64,000 bases of DNA from Terrimonas_A sp040509495 (GTDB lineage Bacteria; Bacteroidota; Bacteroidia; Chitinophagales; Chitinophagaceae): NCBI GenBank assembly GCA_040509495.1, contig JBEVKW010000469.1, forward strand, positions 1-64,000. Reading direction: 5' to 3'. The translations under genes were made by a program, and so were the position numbers. The notes under the pieces are model-generated. The model was not told the DNA's origin. It made no database searches and saw only the letters and a program-made list of their open reading frames with translations. Shown one piece after another: positions 1 to 8,998 of the stretch (its first letter is position 1; every line of letters starts with the position of its first letter).

Positions 1-111
1 AATCAACACTAACAAAAAACTTAGCCGGCTTATTTACTGTTCACCCAAAAAAAAGAAGAACTTCGGATTGTAGTCCAGTGTCGCTTAGTTAAGAGATCCT
101 ACTTCAGTGTT

Positions 112-210
112 TCGATGGCCGATGTCTGAAAATAAAAAACCTATTAGAGGCAGTAATCTATACCGGCTGGTAGCGATAGCTTCCACCCCGGTGTGGCCAT
201 CGGCCATCGA
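112..210. repeat. 13-bp perfect inverted repeat with 73-nt loop
   Basis: Bases 112-124 (TCGATGGCCGATG) are the exact reverse complement of 198-210. The 3' arm continues a short direct repeat (GGCCATC twice at 195-208). The whole structure lies in the leader region before the RibD-like gene at 284. No poly-T tract follows on either strand, so it is not an obvious terminator. It may fold into a long stem-loop in the mRNA leader or be a protein-binding site. The role is unknown. No convincing gene was seen in 1-283. Confidence 0.5.
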
Positions 211-283
211 ATGAACTTTCGCGGGAAATGCTAAACTGAATGACATTGGATAGTAATTCCCAATCCGCATAAATATTTTTACA

Positions 284-985
284 ATGCAGCAAAGACCCTA
301 TATCATCTGTCTCATGATGACTTCCCTCGACGGAAAGATCCTTGCGGACAAATGGGGAGATAGTGATACGGTGCAACGTTTGTCCAAAAGTTTCGAAGAA
401 ATACATGAAGAGATCGGGATCAACGCATGGATCGTTGGGCGGAAGACGATGGAAAGAGATTTCACAAAAGGTGCAGAACCTGTATTGAAAGAAGGAGCAC
501 CGCCTGTTCCCCGGACTGATTTTGTTGCCGATCCGGCTGCAACCTCCTTTGCAATTGCGATAGATCCGAAAGCGAAACTGGGCTGGCACAGATCAACCAT
601 GCAGGGGGATCATGTCATCACCGTTCTGACAGAAGAAGTCAGCGACGCATATCTCGCAAACCTGCAGGACATCGGAGTATCCTACATTTTTGCCGGCAAA
701 TCCGGAATAGACCTGCATACAGCGACAAAAAAGCTCTACACACTTTTCGGAATTGAAAAGCTGATGCTTGAAGGCGGAGGTCTGCTTAATGGCAGTTTTC
801 TGAATGAAGGACTCGTTGATGAATTCAATCAGTTGCTTCTCCCGATCGTGGACGGTTCTGCGGAAAATTCAAGTGTGTTTGAGATCCCGAAAAAGAAAAA
901 TGACTCAACCTTGTTTAAATTAGAAGAGATTAAGAAATTACCGGACGATATCCTGTGGCTGAAATATAAGACAGCCACCGTATAA
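284..985 (+). CDS. RibD C-terminal / dihydrofolate reductase-like protein
   Basis: This 233-aa protein has the fold of the RibD reductase domain, an NADPH-dependent reductase related to DHFR. The start SLDGKI block (about residues 14-19) and the later LEGGGLLNGSFL block (about 165-176), a hallmark of NADPH and substrate binding in this family, are visible. It has no deaminase domain, so it is not a full riboflavin RibD. Stand-alone members are usually annotated dihydrofolate reductase family protein, with unknown substrates. It is cytoplasmic with no signal peptide. It is separated by about 200 bp from the molybdenum cluster and is probably transcribed alone. Family assignment is firm; physiological substrate is not known. 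Confidence 0.85.
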   Translation: MQQRPYIICLMMTSLDGKILADKWGDSDTVQRLSKSFEEIHEEIGINAWIVGRKTMERDFTKGAEPVLKEGAPPVPRTDFVADPAATSFAIAIDPKAKLGWHRSTMQGDHVITVLTEEVSDAYLANLQDIGVSYIFAGKSGIDLHTATKKLYTLFGIEKLMLEGGGLLNGSFLNEGLVDEFNQLLLPIVDGSAENSSVFEIPKKKNDSTLFKLEEIKKLPDDILWLKYKTATV

Positions 986-986
986 G

Positions 987-1050
987 TATCGGTGCAGCCT
1001 TATGTGCTGCAGAGTCCGCTTGCCGATATTCGTGCCGAACACTTTTTTTT
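987..1050 (+). terminator. Possible hairpin plus T8 after the RibD-like gene
   Basis: TATCGG (987-992) pairs with CCGATA (1023-1028) around an inner TGCAGC / GCTGCA stem (993-998 with 1006-1011). A run of eight T lies at 1043-1050, about 15 nt after the hairpin, which is further than in a classic intrinsic terminator. It may end the upstream transcript or be a leader structure of the following operon. Confidence 0.3.
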
Positions 1051-1183
1051 CTACGGCGGTGCGGTTTCTAACTGAATTGTTAGTACGCTTTCGCGATTTC
1101 TGGACAAATCTTTGCGGATGATTTGGAGAAGTTTATGCTAACTTCATTACGTCGCGTTTTACTGATCCACATAACCACATTTT

Positions 1184-1771
1184 ATGGAAAAACAGAAGTA
1201 CAGCAGAAGATTTTTCCTTTCTACCTCTGCCATGGCTGCTACACTTGCGTTCATACCTGTGGGCGTGAAGGCATTTTACAACAACGTAAAGAAACTGGTC
1301 ATTCCGCTTAAGGAAAAGATGGCCATTAAGCTCAGCATTAATAAAGCGAAGTATAACCTTACGGTTGATACCCGCACAACCCTCCTTGACCTGGTTCGTG
1401 AGCAACTCGATCTTACCGGTACAAAAAAAGGATGTGATCACGGTCAATGCGGCGCGTGCACCGTGCATGTGAACGGTCAGCGGGTCTTGAGCTGTTTAAC
1501 CCTCGCGGCAACTGTACAGGGTAAGGAAGTAACGACCATAGAAGGGCTTTCCCAGGGTAGCGAACTTCACCCGATGCAACAGGCCTTTATTGAGTGTGAC
1601 GGTTTCCAGTGCGGTTATTGCACCCCCGGGCAGATCATGTCTGCGGTTGGCTGCGTGAATGAGGGCCACACTCACTCTGTGGAAGAGATCAAAGAATTTA
1701 TGAGCGGCAACCTTTGCCGCTGCGGTGCATATAACGGTATTGTTCAATCCATTCAAAAAGTTGCGAAATGA
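1184..1771 (+). CDS. Molybdenum hydroxylase small subunit, 2x[2Fe-2S], Tat-exported (PaoA/YagT-like)
   Basis: This 195-aa electron-transfer subunit belongs to an xanthine dehydrogenase / aldehyde oxidase family enzyme. The N-terminus has a twin-arginine motif (SRRFFLS, residues 7-13) followed by a hydrophobic stretch to about residue 31, so the folded complex is probably exported to the periplasm. The plant-type ferredoxin cluster is bound by Cys84, Cys89, Cys92 and Cys104. The second, all-helical cluster is bound by Cys143, Cys146, Cys178 and Cys180 (the CGYCTPG and CRCGAY motifs). It overlaps the FAD subunit by ATGA, indicating translational coupling. Domain order and size match E. coli PaoA. 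It is the first gene of the long cluster. Confidence 0.93.
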   Translation: MEKQKYSRRFFLSTSAMAATLAFIPVGVKAFYNNVKKLVIPLKEKMAIKLSINKAKYNLTVDTRTTLLDLVREQLDLTGTKKGCDHGQCGACTVHVNGQRVLSCLTLAATVQGKEVTTIEGLSQGSELHPMQQAFIECDGFQCGYCTPGQIMSAVGCVNEGHTHSVEEIKEFMSGNLCRCGAYNGIVQSIQKVAK

Positions 1772-2745
1772 GACCATTTACACTCCAGAAACCAACCACG
1801 ATCGGTCAGGCTGTTTCCGGTAAAAAGGAATCAGCGCAATTTTTAGCAGGCGGGACCAACCTGCTTGATCTGATGAAAAAACATATCTCGCAGCCAGACA
1901 GGTTGCTGGATATCAATTCAGTATTATCCGAAAAAATTGAATCCACGGCGGGTGGTATTCGGATCGGGGCAAATGTGCGTAACAGTGCGGCGGCAGCAAA
2001 TGAATTGATCCTGTCAAAATTCCCGCTTGTGTCTCACGCAATCCTGAAAGGCGCTTCACCTCAGATCAGGAATATGGCATCTATGGCAGGCAATCTATTG
2101 CAGCGGACCAGATGCCCTTACTTCTACGACACATCACTTCCCTGCAATAAACGTAAAGCCGGGAGTGGATGCGGCGCACTGAAAGGAGAAACAAGAATGG
2201 CCGCGATCGTTGGGCACAACCCACAGTGCGTAGCTGTTCATCCCTCCGATCTTTGTATCGCTCTATCAGCACTGGACGCCAGAGTGATCATCAACGGAAA
2301 AGACAATAAGGAAACCAGCATTCCTTTCAAAGACTTTCATAAGCTGCCAGGCACAAATCCTGAAAAGGACAATAACCTTCCTGCAAATGCGATCATCACG
2401 GCCATTGAAATTCCATCCAACCCTTTTAATAAAAACTGCAGCTATCTGAAACTGAGAGATCGTGAATCTTATGCGTTTGCACTGGTCTCTGTTGCCGCAG
2501 CTTTACAATTGAATGGCAATCGCATTGTAGAGGCCCGGCTTGCCTCAGGTGGTGTTGCGCATAAACCATGGAGATGGTATGAGGCGGAAAAATTCCTGAA
2601 AGGAAAAACAGCCGACCTGAGCAACTTCAAACAAGCTGCAGAGATCATCGCAAGAGAGACGCATCCCTTGAACGGCAACGAATTCAAAGTGCCGATGTTA
2701 AAAGGCGCGATCGAAGTAGCTCTTCAAAATTGTCTAACCGCTTAA
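1768..2745 (+). CDS. Molybdenum hydroxylase FAD subunit with extra Fe-S motif (PaoB/YagS-like)
   Basis: This 325-aa medium subunit passes electrons from the molybdenum subunit through FAD. The FAD-binding LAGGTNLLDLM motif is at residues 26-36 and a second glycine-rich segment with ASMAGNL at about 104-110. Between them, Cys116, Cys126, Cys135 and Cys154 match the cysteine-rich insertion that holds a [4Fe-4S] cluster in PaoB and 4-hydroxybenzoyl-CoA reductase-type proteins, so this is the periplasmic aldehyde oxidoreductase type rather than classic xanthine dehydrogenase. It has no signal peptide of its own, so it would be carried out with the Tat subunit. It starts inside the stop codon of the upstream gene. 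Confidence 0.92.
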   Translation: MRPFTLQKPTTIGQAVSGKKESAQFLAGGTNLLDLMKKHISQPDRLLDINSVLSEKIESTAGGIRIGANVRNSAAAANELILSKFPLVSHAILKGASPQIRNMASMAGNLLQRTRCPYFYDTSLPCNKRKAGSGCGALKGETRMAAIVGHNPQCVAVHPSDLCIALSALDARVIINGKDNKETSIPFKDFHKLPGTNPEKDNNLPANAIITAIEIPSNPFNKNCSYLKLRDRESYAFALVSVAAALQLNGNRIVEARLASGGVAHKPWRWYEAEKFLKGKTADLSNFKQAAEIIARETHPLNGNEFKVPMLKGAIEVALQNCLTA

Positions 2746-2753
2746 TCTATTCT

Positions 2754-4976
2754 ATGGGATTTTTTAAACGTAAGCACGAACTCAAAAAAGTACCGGAAGG
2801 ACGGGTGGAAGGTTTCTACAAAGTGACCGGCAGTGGCAAATATGCTGCGGAATACAAGCTGGAGAACGTTTGCTATGCAGTACTCGTCGGAAGCACCATT
2901 GCTGCCGGTGAGATCATAGATATCAATACAGATAATGCTAAAGATATTGAAGGCGTTCTTGATGTATTGACTCACCGGAATCGCCCGCAGATCCCCGCAT
3001 TCGCAGATGAAGCCAAAGCAAAAAGAGCTGGCTTCAGCCTGCCTGTACTTCATACGAACAAAATATTTTTTCGCGGCCAACCTGTAGCATTGGTAATTGC
3101 CGAAACGCTTGAAGACGCCAACTATGCGGCATCACTTGTAACGGTCTCCTATAAAACCGATCAGGCTAAGGTTGATTTTGATAAAGAGCATGCAACTGTG
3201 CCCATCGCTGCAACAGGAAAAGAACGCGGCTCTATGGACGCCTGGAGCAATGCGCCGCATATCAGGGAGCAGGCCTATACCATCCGCAACCAGGTCCATA
3301 ATCCGATGGAAATGCATGCGACCATTGCAGTATGGGACGGAGATAAGAAGTTAAAACTGTACGATAAAAACCAGGGAGTGAACAATGTTCAGCAGACGAT
3401 CTCCCGCTTGTTCGACATTCCCCCAGCCAATATCGAGGTCTTCAGCGAATATGTCGGTGGCGGATTCGGGTCAGGCCTGAAGGTCTGGAGCAATGTTCCG
3501 CTGGCGATCATGGCTGCAAAGCAAGTCAATCGACCGGTAAAACTGATGCTTACAAGACCTCAGATGTTCACGCTTGTAGGATACCGTCCACAGTCCTGGC
3601 AGAACGTCAGGATCGGCGCCGATGCAAACGGAAAATTCCTTGGCATACTTCACCAGGCCAAACACGGCACTTCCGTATTTGACAATTATGGCGAAGGGAT
3701 CACACGCATCTCCAGGCTGGTTTACAACTTTGGCAACCTGAAAACTGAATCAGCAACCGTTCCGCTGAATCTCGGCGCGCCAACATGGATGCGAGGTCCG
3801 GGCGACTGCACTGGTGCTTTCGCACTGGAATCAGCCATTGACGAACTCAGCTATGATATAAAGAAAGACCCGCTTCAACTGCGCCTGGATAATCTTGCAG
3901 TGATCAATGACCCCGATACAGGTAAACCCTGGTCGACGAACTTTCTGAACGAGTGCATGACAAAAGGCGCCGAGATGATCAACTGGAAAAGCCGCAACCC
4001 CCTCCCCGCACAAACAAAGGAAGGCGAATGGATGATCGGCTATGGCGTGGCAAACGGAATGTGGTTTGCCGGCAGAAGTAAAGCAAGCGCTTCGATCATT
4101 ATGCAGAAAGATGGATCAATTACGGTACAGACTGCTATGACAGATATTGGTACAGGTACGGGTACCGGTATGCAGAATATTGCACACCTGGAGCTGGGCA
4201 TTTCACATGATAAGATCCGGATAAAACTGGGCAACTCTAATCTACCTGCCGCGCCAAGCCAGGGAGGAAGTACCGGTCTGTCAACGATCAGCGGCGCTGT
4301 TGCCGCAGTCTGTGACGCGTTGAAAATGAAACTCGCTGGCTATGCCTCTTCACAGGATGCCATATTTAAAGACGCAAAACCCGAAAGCATTGTGCTGTCT
4401 GACAGCGGCATCGCTTATCAACAGGCGGGAAATCATCTGATCTCTTTTGACAAGATCTTCTCGAAAGAGAATCTTCAAACAATAGAAGTTGAAGCCAGCT
4501 CAGGCCCCGGTGAAGAAAGACAGAAATATGCGTTCTGCTCCGGCGCTTCTCATTTCTGCAAGGTCAGAGTGCACACAAAAACAGGAAAAGTAAAGATCGA
4601 CAGGCATGTCTGTGTAGTGGACGCTGGCTATGTTGTAAACAAACTTGCCGCAGCTAACCAGGTTTCAGGGGCCGCTGTTGGAGGAATTGGAATGACATTA
4701 TCTGAAGAACAGTTGGTGGATAGTACCCACGGTTGTTTTATTGGCGGAGATCTGGCGGGTTACCATTTCGCCGTGAATGCAGATGCCCCGATCATAGAAG
4801 TTGATTTCATCAATAAGATCGATCCGAACATAAACCCGTCCGGAGCAAAAGGTGTAGGCGAAGTTGGCATTATCGGTGCCGCCGCAGCTATTGCCAATGC
4901 GATCTTTCATGCAACCGGCAAGCGTCTTCGTGATCTGCCGATCACTCCGGATAAAGTGCTGCTCGCTAAATCGTGA
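2754..4976 (+). CDS. Molybdenum hydroxylase large (Moco-binding) subunit (PaoC/YagR-like)
   Basis: This 740-aa catalytic subunit would hydroxylate aldehydes or N-heterocycles. The ATG at 2754 (MGFFKRKHEL) is preferred over an in-frame TTG at 2730 because it clears the previous stop by 8 bp and fits the family length (about 730 aa). Visible motifs are the molybdopterin-binding GGGFGSG block (about residues 238-244), the MRGPG loop, and the C-terminal GAKGVGEVG segment containing the catalytic glutamate. The substrate cannot be read from sequence; PaoC relatives act broadly on aromatic aldehydes. The XDH family needs a sulfurated cofactor, which explains the desulfurase and XdhC genes directly downstream. 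Confidence 0.92.
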   Translation: MGFFKRKHELKKVPEGRVEGFYKVTGSGKYAAEYKLENVCYAVLVGSTIAAGEIIDINTDNAKDIEGVLDVLTHRNRPQIPAFADEAKAKRAGFSLPVLHTNKIFFRGQPVALVIAETLEDANYAASLVTVSYKTDQAKVDFDKEHATVPIAATGKERGSMDAWSNAPHIREQAYTIRNQVHNPMEMHATIAVWDGDKKLKLYDKNQGVNNVQQTISRLFDIPPANIEVFSEYVGGGFGSGLKVWSNVPLAIMAAKQVNRPVKLMLTRPQMFTLVGYRPQSWQNVRIGADANGKFLGILHQAKHGTSVFDNYGEGITRISRLVYNFGNLKTESATVPLNLGAPTWMRGPGDCTGAFALESAIDELSYDIKKDPLQLRLDNLAVINDPDTGKPWSTNFLNECMTKGAEMINWKSRNPLPAQTKEGEWMIGYGVANGMWFAGRSKASASIIMQKDGSITVQTAMTDIGTGTGTGMQNIAHLELGISHDKIRIKLGNSNLPAAPSQGGSTGLSTISGAVAAVCDALKMKLAGYASSQDAIFKDAKPESIVLSDSGIAYQQAGNHLISFDKIFSKENLQTIEVEASSGPGEERQKYAFCSGASHFCKVRVHTKTGKVKIDRHVCVVDAGYVVNKLAAANQVSGAAVGGIGMTLSEEQLVDSTHGCFIGGDLAGYHFAVNADAPIIEVDFINKIDPNINPSGAKGVGEVGIIGAAAAIANAIFHATGKRLRDLPITPDKVLLAKS

Positions 4977-4977
4977 G

Positions 4978-6159
4978 ATGATGAAGAACAGGCCAATATA
5001 TCTTGACTACAATGCTACAACGCCCTGCGATCCGGCTGTGCTGGACGCAATGCTTCCCTATTTCAGCGATCACTTCGGTAATGCGGCCAGCAAAGATCAC
5101 TGGTACGGCTGGCATGCGCGCGATGGAGTTGACGAAGCACGCGAACAGGTGTCGTCACTGATTGGCGCAAAACCCGGTGAGATCGTGTTTACTTCCGGAG
5201 CAACCGAAGCGATCAACCTGGCATTGAAAGGGATCGCTGAAGCAGAGCACCGGCTGGGTGATCATATTATCACCTGCCAGACAGAACACAAGGCTATCCT
5301 GGATACATGTGCGTTTCTTGAAACGAAAGGCATCAGGGTTACTTACCTGAAGGTGGATCACAAAGGGAATCTTGATCCTGCAGAACTAAGCTCGGCCATC
5401 TCAGAAAGAACGATCTGTATTGCGCTGATGTTCGCCAATAACGAAACAGGTGTGATCCACCCTGTAAAAAAGATCAGCGAAATTGCGCGCAAGCATAACA
5501 TACCTTTTTTTTGTGATGCAACCCAGGCCGTTGGTAAGATTCCCGTAAATGTTACAACCGAAGGAATCGATCTGATGGCATTCTCCGCGCACAAGATGTA
5601 CGGACCAAAAGGTGCTGGCGCGTTGTTCATTTCAGGATCGTTCTCAGCCCGCAAGTCTTTTCGGGCACAGCAACACGGCGGATCACATGAGAATGGCTTA
5701 CGTAGCGGCACACTGAACACTCCCGCCATTGCCGGATTTGGAAAAGCCGCAGAGATCTGTAAAAGCAATTTGACTACAGAAATGCTGCGCATCGCCGGGC
5801 TAAGAGACTTGTTCGAAAAAAGGCTTTCTGAAAAACTTCCGGGAATTATCATCAACGGAGGCCCGAACAGATCATCCCAGGTTTGCAACTTCAGCTTACC
5901 CGAAGGAAATGCCGAACAGCTGCTACTCTCCATTTCCGCACATGTCGCAGCCAGTCGCGGCAGCGCCTGTTCAGGACTTATCCAGCAACCTTCACATGTG
6001 CTGGCGGCTATGGGATTATCAGCTGAGCAAAATTTACGCTCAATCAGGATAAGTCTCGGTAAATTTACAACAGCCGAAGAGATCGAGAAAGCAGTCAGCT
6101 CTATAGCAAGTGCGGCACTGGAAAAGCAACAACTATCCCACTCATTACAGGTCAGGTAG
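4978..6159 (+). CDS. Cysteine desulfurase (NifS/IscS-like), probable Moco sulfurase partner
   Basis: This PLP enzyme of about 393 aa releases sulfur from cysteine. The start is ATG 4978 or 4981, one base after the large-subunit stop; a longer upstream extension would overlap that gene and is not conserved-looking. The PLP lysine lies in SAHKMYGPKG and the catalytic, persulfide-carrying cysteine in RGSACSG near the C-terminus. In Rhodobacter capsulatus a NifS-type enzyme (NifS4) supplies sulfur to Moco bound by XdhC for the XDH family. The position here between the hydroxylase and an XdhC-containing protein suggests the same job rather than general Fe-S assembly. That role is inferred from context. 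Confidence 0.9.
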   Translation: MMKNRPIYLDYNATTPCDPAVLDAMLPYFSDHFGNAASKDHWYGWHARDGVDEAREQVSSLIGAKPGEIVFTSGATEAINLALKGIAEAEHRLGDHIITCQTEHKAILDTCAFLETKGIRVTYLKVDHKGNLDPAELSSAISERTICIALMFANNETGVIHPVKKISEIARKHNIPFFCDATQAVGKIPVNVTTEGIDLMAFSAHKMYGPKGAGALFISGSFSARKSFRAQQHGGSHENGLRSGTLNTPAIAGFGKAAEICKSNLTTEMLRIAGLRDLFEKRLSEKLPGIIINGGPNRSSQVCNFSLPEGNAEQLLLSISAHVAASRGSACSGLIQQPSHVLAAMGLSAEQNLRSIRISLGKFTTAEEIEKAVSSIASAALEKQQLSHSLQVR

Positions 6160-6190
6160 TTTAAAATCGTTGGCCGGCAACACAGAAGTT

Positions 6191-7945
6191 ATGAAGGAAA
6201 TCAAACAGATCATCGCCGCTTATGATACAGCTATAAGTCAGCAGAAAAATGTTGTACTGGCAACGGTAGTACATATAGAAGGATCAGCCTATCGCGCGCC
6301 AGGCGCACGCATGCTGATCAGGGAGGATGGTTTTTTTACCGGAGCTATCAGCGGAGGTTGCCTGGAGGGCGATGTGCTGCGAAAAGCACTGATGGTAATA
6401 GCAGATCTTCGTCCCGCGTTGATCACTTATGACACATCGGATGAACCGGGAAATAATGGGATCGGCGCCAGCCTTGGCTGCAATGGAATCATCCGCATAC
6501 TGATCGAACCTGTCGATCCGGGTAACGAAACCAACCCTATTGCCCTGCTTCGTTCCGCAACAAAAGAAAGAACGCCGTCCGTCCTCGTTACGTTCTTCAA
6601 TCCCGATGACAAAAAGAATAAACAGCAGGGCACAAGATTATTACTGAAGGAAGACAATTTCGATCTCACATCAGTTGATCAGCCTGTCGAACCTGCGGAT
6701 ATCAAACAGTCATTTGCAACCCGCTCTTCGGCATTTATACATTATAACGGGCAGCCGGGATCTGTCCATGCATTTTACCAGTATATTGCCCCTAACTGCT
6801 CGCTCGTGATTGCCGGTGCGGGGAATGACGTCATTCCTGTTGTCCAAATAGCAGAGATCCTTGGCTGGGATATCACGCTGATGGACGGACGCACTTTATA
6901 CAATACGGCGGAAAGATTTCCTGGCTGCCAGCTCATCACAGGAAACCCGGAAGAGATCTGGAATAATATACAAACGGACGCCCAAACAGCTATCGTTCTT
7001 ATGTCTCACAATTATGCTTACGATAAGGCTATTCTGAAACTTGCGCTAAGTAGTGATGCCTCTTATATTGGCATACTTGGTCCGCCGAATAAGCGTGACA
7101 GAATGTTCACCGAACTGAGAGAGGAAGGCATAGAGCTGAGTGCAGAACAGAAAGAACGTGTCCATGGACCGACAGGTATTAACATCGGCGCAGAAACATC
7201 AGAAGAGATAGCGCTCTCTATTATAAGCGAGATCAAGGGATATTTTGCGGGAGCTCCATCTGACACTTCATTAAAAAATCAAAGCAGGTCGGTTCATAAA
7301 AGACGAACCCGCATTTCCGCATCAATAAAAACGTACGGAATACTGATACTTGCGGCCGGCATCTCAAAACGTCTTGGTGTGCCTAAACAACAATTAGTAT
7401 ACCAGGGAGACACGTTGCTCGGTAATGCTGTAAAGGCGGCGATGGAGATAGACACAGGTGCGACGGTTGTCGTTACCACTCCATCAGACACAGATACATT
7501 GTCGCAGCTAAAAGCACTTAATGTCGAAATAGTGATCAACGGAGAAAGTTCGGAGGGAATGTCAAGCTCTATCCGTGCAGGAGTTCGCCATTTACAAAAC
7601 GAATATCCCTCTATTCAACAGATCCTGATCATGCTTTGCGATCAGCCTTATGTTGACACTGCTCATCTGCGACAATTGATCCATCAGCAACAGAGCTCCG
7701 GTGCGCCAATTACAGCCAGCCTGTACGCAGGACGTAAAGGGGTTCCCGCAATATTTCACTCATCGATCTTCGACGAACTTTTATCACTGACCGGCGACAC
7801 CGGCGCGAAACACCTGATCGAACAGTCTGACGAAAAGGTCGCCATCGTCCCTTTTCCCAAAGGCGCTATCGATATCGATACAGTCGCTATGTATCAAGAG
7901 TTGGTTTCGGGAAAAATACAGAAGGAGGCAGATCATGATCGTTGA
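6191..7945 (+). CDS. XdhC - MocA fusion: Moco chaperone/sulfuration factor plus Moco nucleotidyltransferase
   Basis: This 584-aa protein uses ATG 6191; the open frame extends further upstream but overlaps the previous gene. Residues 1 to about 365 form an XdhC/CoxI protein: an N-terminal domain (VVLATVVHIEGSAYRAPGAR) and a Rossmann-like half (SLVIAGAGND, then GPPNKRDRM). XdhC binds Moco, helps its sulfuration and inserts it. From about residue 381 a MobA/MocA-like nucleotidyltransferase begins with LILAAGISKRLG, followed by SSEGMSSSIRAG and a LCDQPYV metal/nucleotide site. MocA adds CMP to Moco to make the cytosine dinucleotide form used by bacterial XDH-family enzymes. The fusion would couple cofactor maturation with delivery. 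Its end overlaps moaA by 11 bp. Confidence 0.88.
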   Translation: MKEIKQIIAAYDTAISQQKNVVLATVVHIEGSAYRAPGARMLIREDGFFTGAISGGCLEGDVLRKALMVIADLRPALITYDTSDEPGNNGIGASLGCNGIIRILIEPVDPGNETNPIALLRSATKERTPSVLVTFFNPDDKKNKQQGTRLLLKEDNFDLTSVDQPVEPADIKQSFATRSSAFIHYNGQPGSVHAFYQYIAPNCSLVIAGAGNDVIPVVQIAEILGWDITLMDGRTLYNTAERFPGCQLITGNPEEIWNNIQTDAQTAIVLMSHNYAYDKAILKLALSSDASYIGILGPPNKRDRMFTELREEGIELSAEQKERVHGPTGINIGAETSEEIALSIISEIKGYFAGAPSDTSLKNQSRSVHKRRTRISASIKTYGILILAAGISKRLGVPKQQLVYQGDTLLGNAVKAAMEIDTGATVVVTTPSDTDTLSQLKALNVEIVINGESSEGMSSSIRAGVRHLQNEYPSIQQILIMLCDQPYVDTAHLRQLIHQQQSSGAPITASLYAGRKGVPAIFHSSIFDELLSLTGDTGAKHLIEQSDEKVAIVPFPKGAIDIDTVAMYQELVSGKIQKEADHDR

Positions 7946-8918
7946 TAGCTATAACCGGAAACACGATTATCTGCGGATCTCACTGACAGATGTCTGCAAT
8001 CTCCGTTGCACATATTGCATGCCGGACGAACATTACGCCTTTATGCAGTCTGAACGCCTGATGCAACCAAAAGAGATCGCAACTATTGCCGCAACGTTTG
8101 TTTCTATGGGGGTGAGAAGGATCCGTCTCACAGGAGGCGAACCTCTCGCCCGCCGCGATTTTCATGAAATACTGCAACGCCTTTCAGTTTTACCGGTAAC
8201 GATCACGTTAACAACAAACGGAACACTGCTCCACCGGCATCTTGATCAACTGATCAATGCAGGCGTAACAAGCCTTAACATCAGTCTCGATACGTTGTCG
8301 CAGGATAAATTCCGCCTTCTCACAAGAAGAGATCAGTTCACACAAATCATGCGCAACATCCTGACAGCAGCAGAAAAAGGCCTACAGGTAAAGCTCAATG
8401 TTGTTGTCATGAAAGGAGTGAATGAAGAAGAAATCCTTGATTTTATTGCCTGGACAAAACATTCACCTATAGATGTTCGCTTTATAGAGTTCATGCCTTT
8501 CGATGGAAATAAATGGAGTGGCGAACAGGTAGTGTCGGAGAAGGAGATCCTCGAACTTATCAGCAGCAAATATTCTTTTCAGGCCGTACACAGGCCATTG
8601 CAGTCGACGAGTAATCCCTACATCATTCCGGGACATGCAGGCTCTTTCGCGATCATCAGCACAATGAGTTCTCCTTTTTGTGCCGGTTGCAACAGGATGA
8701 GATTAACCGCAGATGGCCGGATGAAGAACTGTCTGTTCTCCAAAGGAGAAACAGATCTGTTATCCGCGTTAAGGGAAGGCCGGGAACTGAAGCCTCTCAT
8801 TGAACAAAATGTTTTCGGGAAAGCGGAAAAGCTCGGAGGCCAGTTCGAAGAGAACTTCTTCCGTGAATTAAATGGAGAAGATCTGATCAACCGGTCAATG
8901 ATCAGCATCGGAGGCTAA
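7935..8918 (+). CDS. moaA: GTP 3',8-cyclase MoaA
   Basis: This 327-aa radical SAM enzyme performs the first step of molybdopterin synthesis from GTP, together with MoaC. The SAM-type [4Fe-4S] cysteines are Cys21, Cys25 and Cys28 (CNLRCTYC). The C-terminal substrate-binding cluster is bound by Cys249, Cys252 and Cys266. The protein ends in Gly-Gly, as MoaA does, where the tail reaches the active site. It overlaps the preceding fusion gene and is followed by an 80-bp gap before moeA, which may hold an internal promoter but shows no clear boxes. Confidence 0.95.
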   Translation: MIVDSYNRKHDYLRISLTDVCNLRCTYCMPDEHYAFMQSERLMQPKEIATIAATFVSMGVRRIRLTGGEPLARRDFHEILQRLSVLPVTITLTTNGTLLHRHLDQLINAGVTSLNISLDTLSQDKFRLLTRRDQFTQIMRNILTAAEKGLQVKLNVVVMKGVNEEEILDFIAWTKHSPIDVRFIEFMPFDGNKWSGEQVVSEKEILELISSKYSFQAVHRPLQSTSNPYIIPGHAGSFAIISTMSSPFCAGCNRMRLTADGRMKNCLFSKGETDLLSALREGRELKPLIEQNVFGKAEKLGGQFEENFFRELNGEDLINRSMISIGG

Positions 8919-8998
8919 TACGCCTGATTTTAAAAAATATGTTATTCACAGGTATTGCGTTCGTGTGCATGAAAAACATTTTCTAAACAGACTTAGGA

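Noticed and set aside
85..270. 61-codon minus-strand frame
   Set aside because: It overlaps the inverted-repeat leader, shows no family resemblance and has no ribosome-binding site.
1107..1114. AATCTTTG as the promoter of the molybdenum operon
   Set aside because: It deviates from TAnnTTTG and no TTTG/TTG lies at the required spacing upstream.
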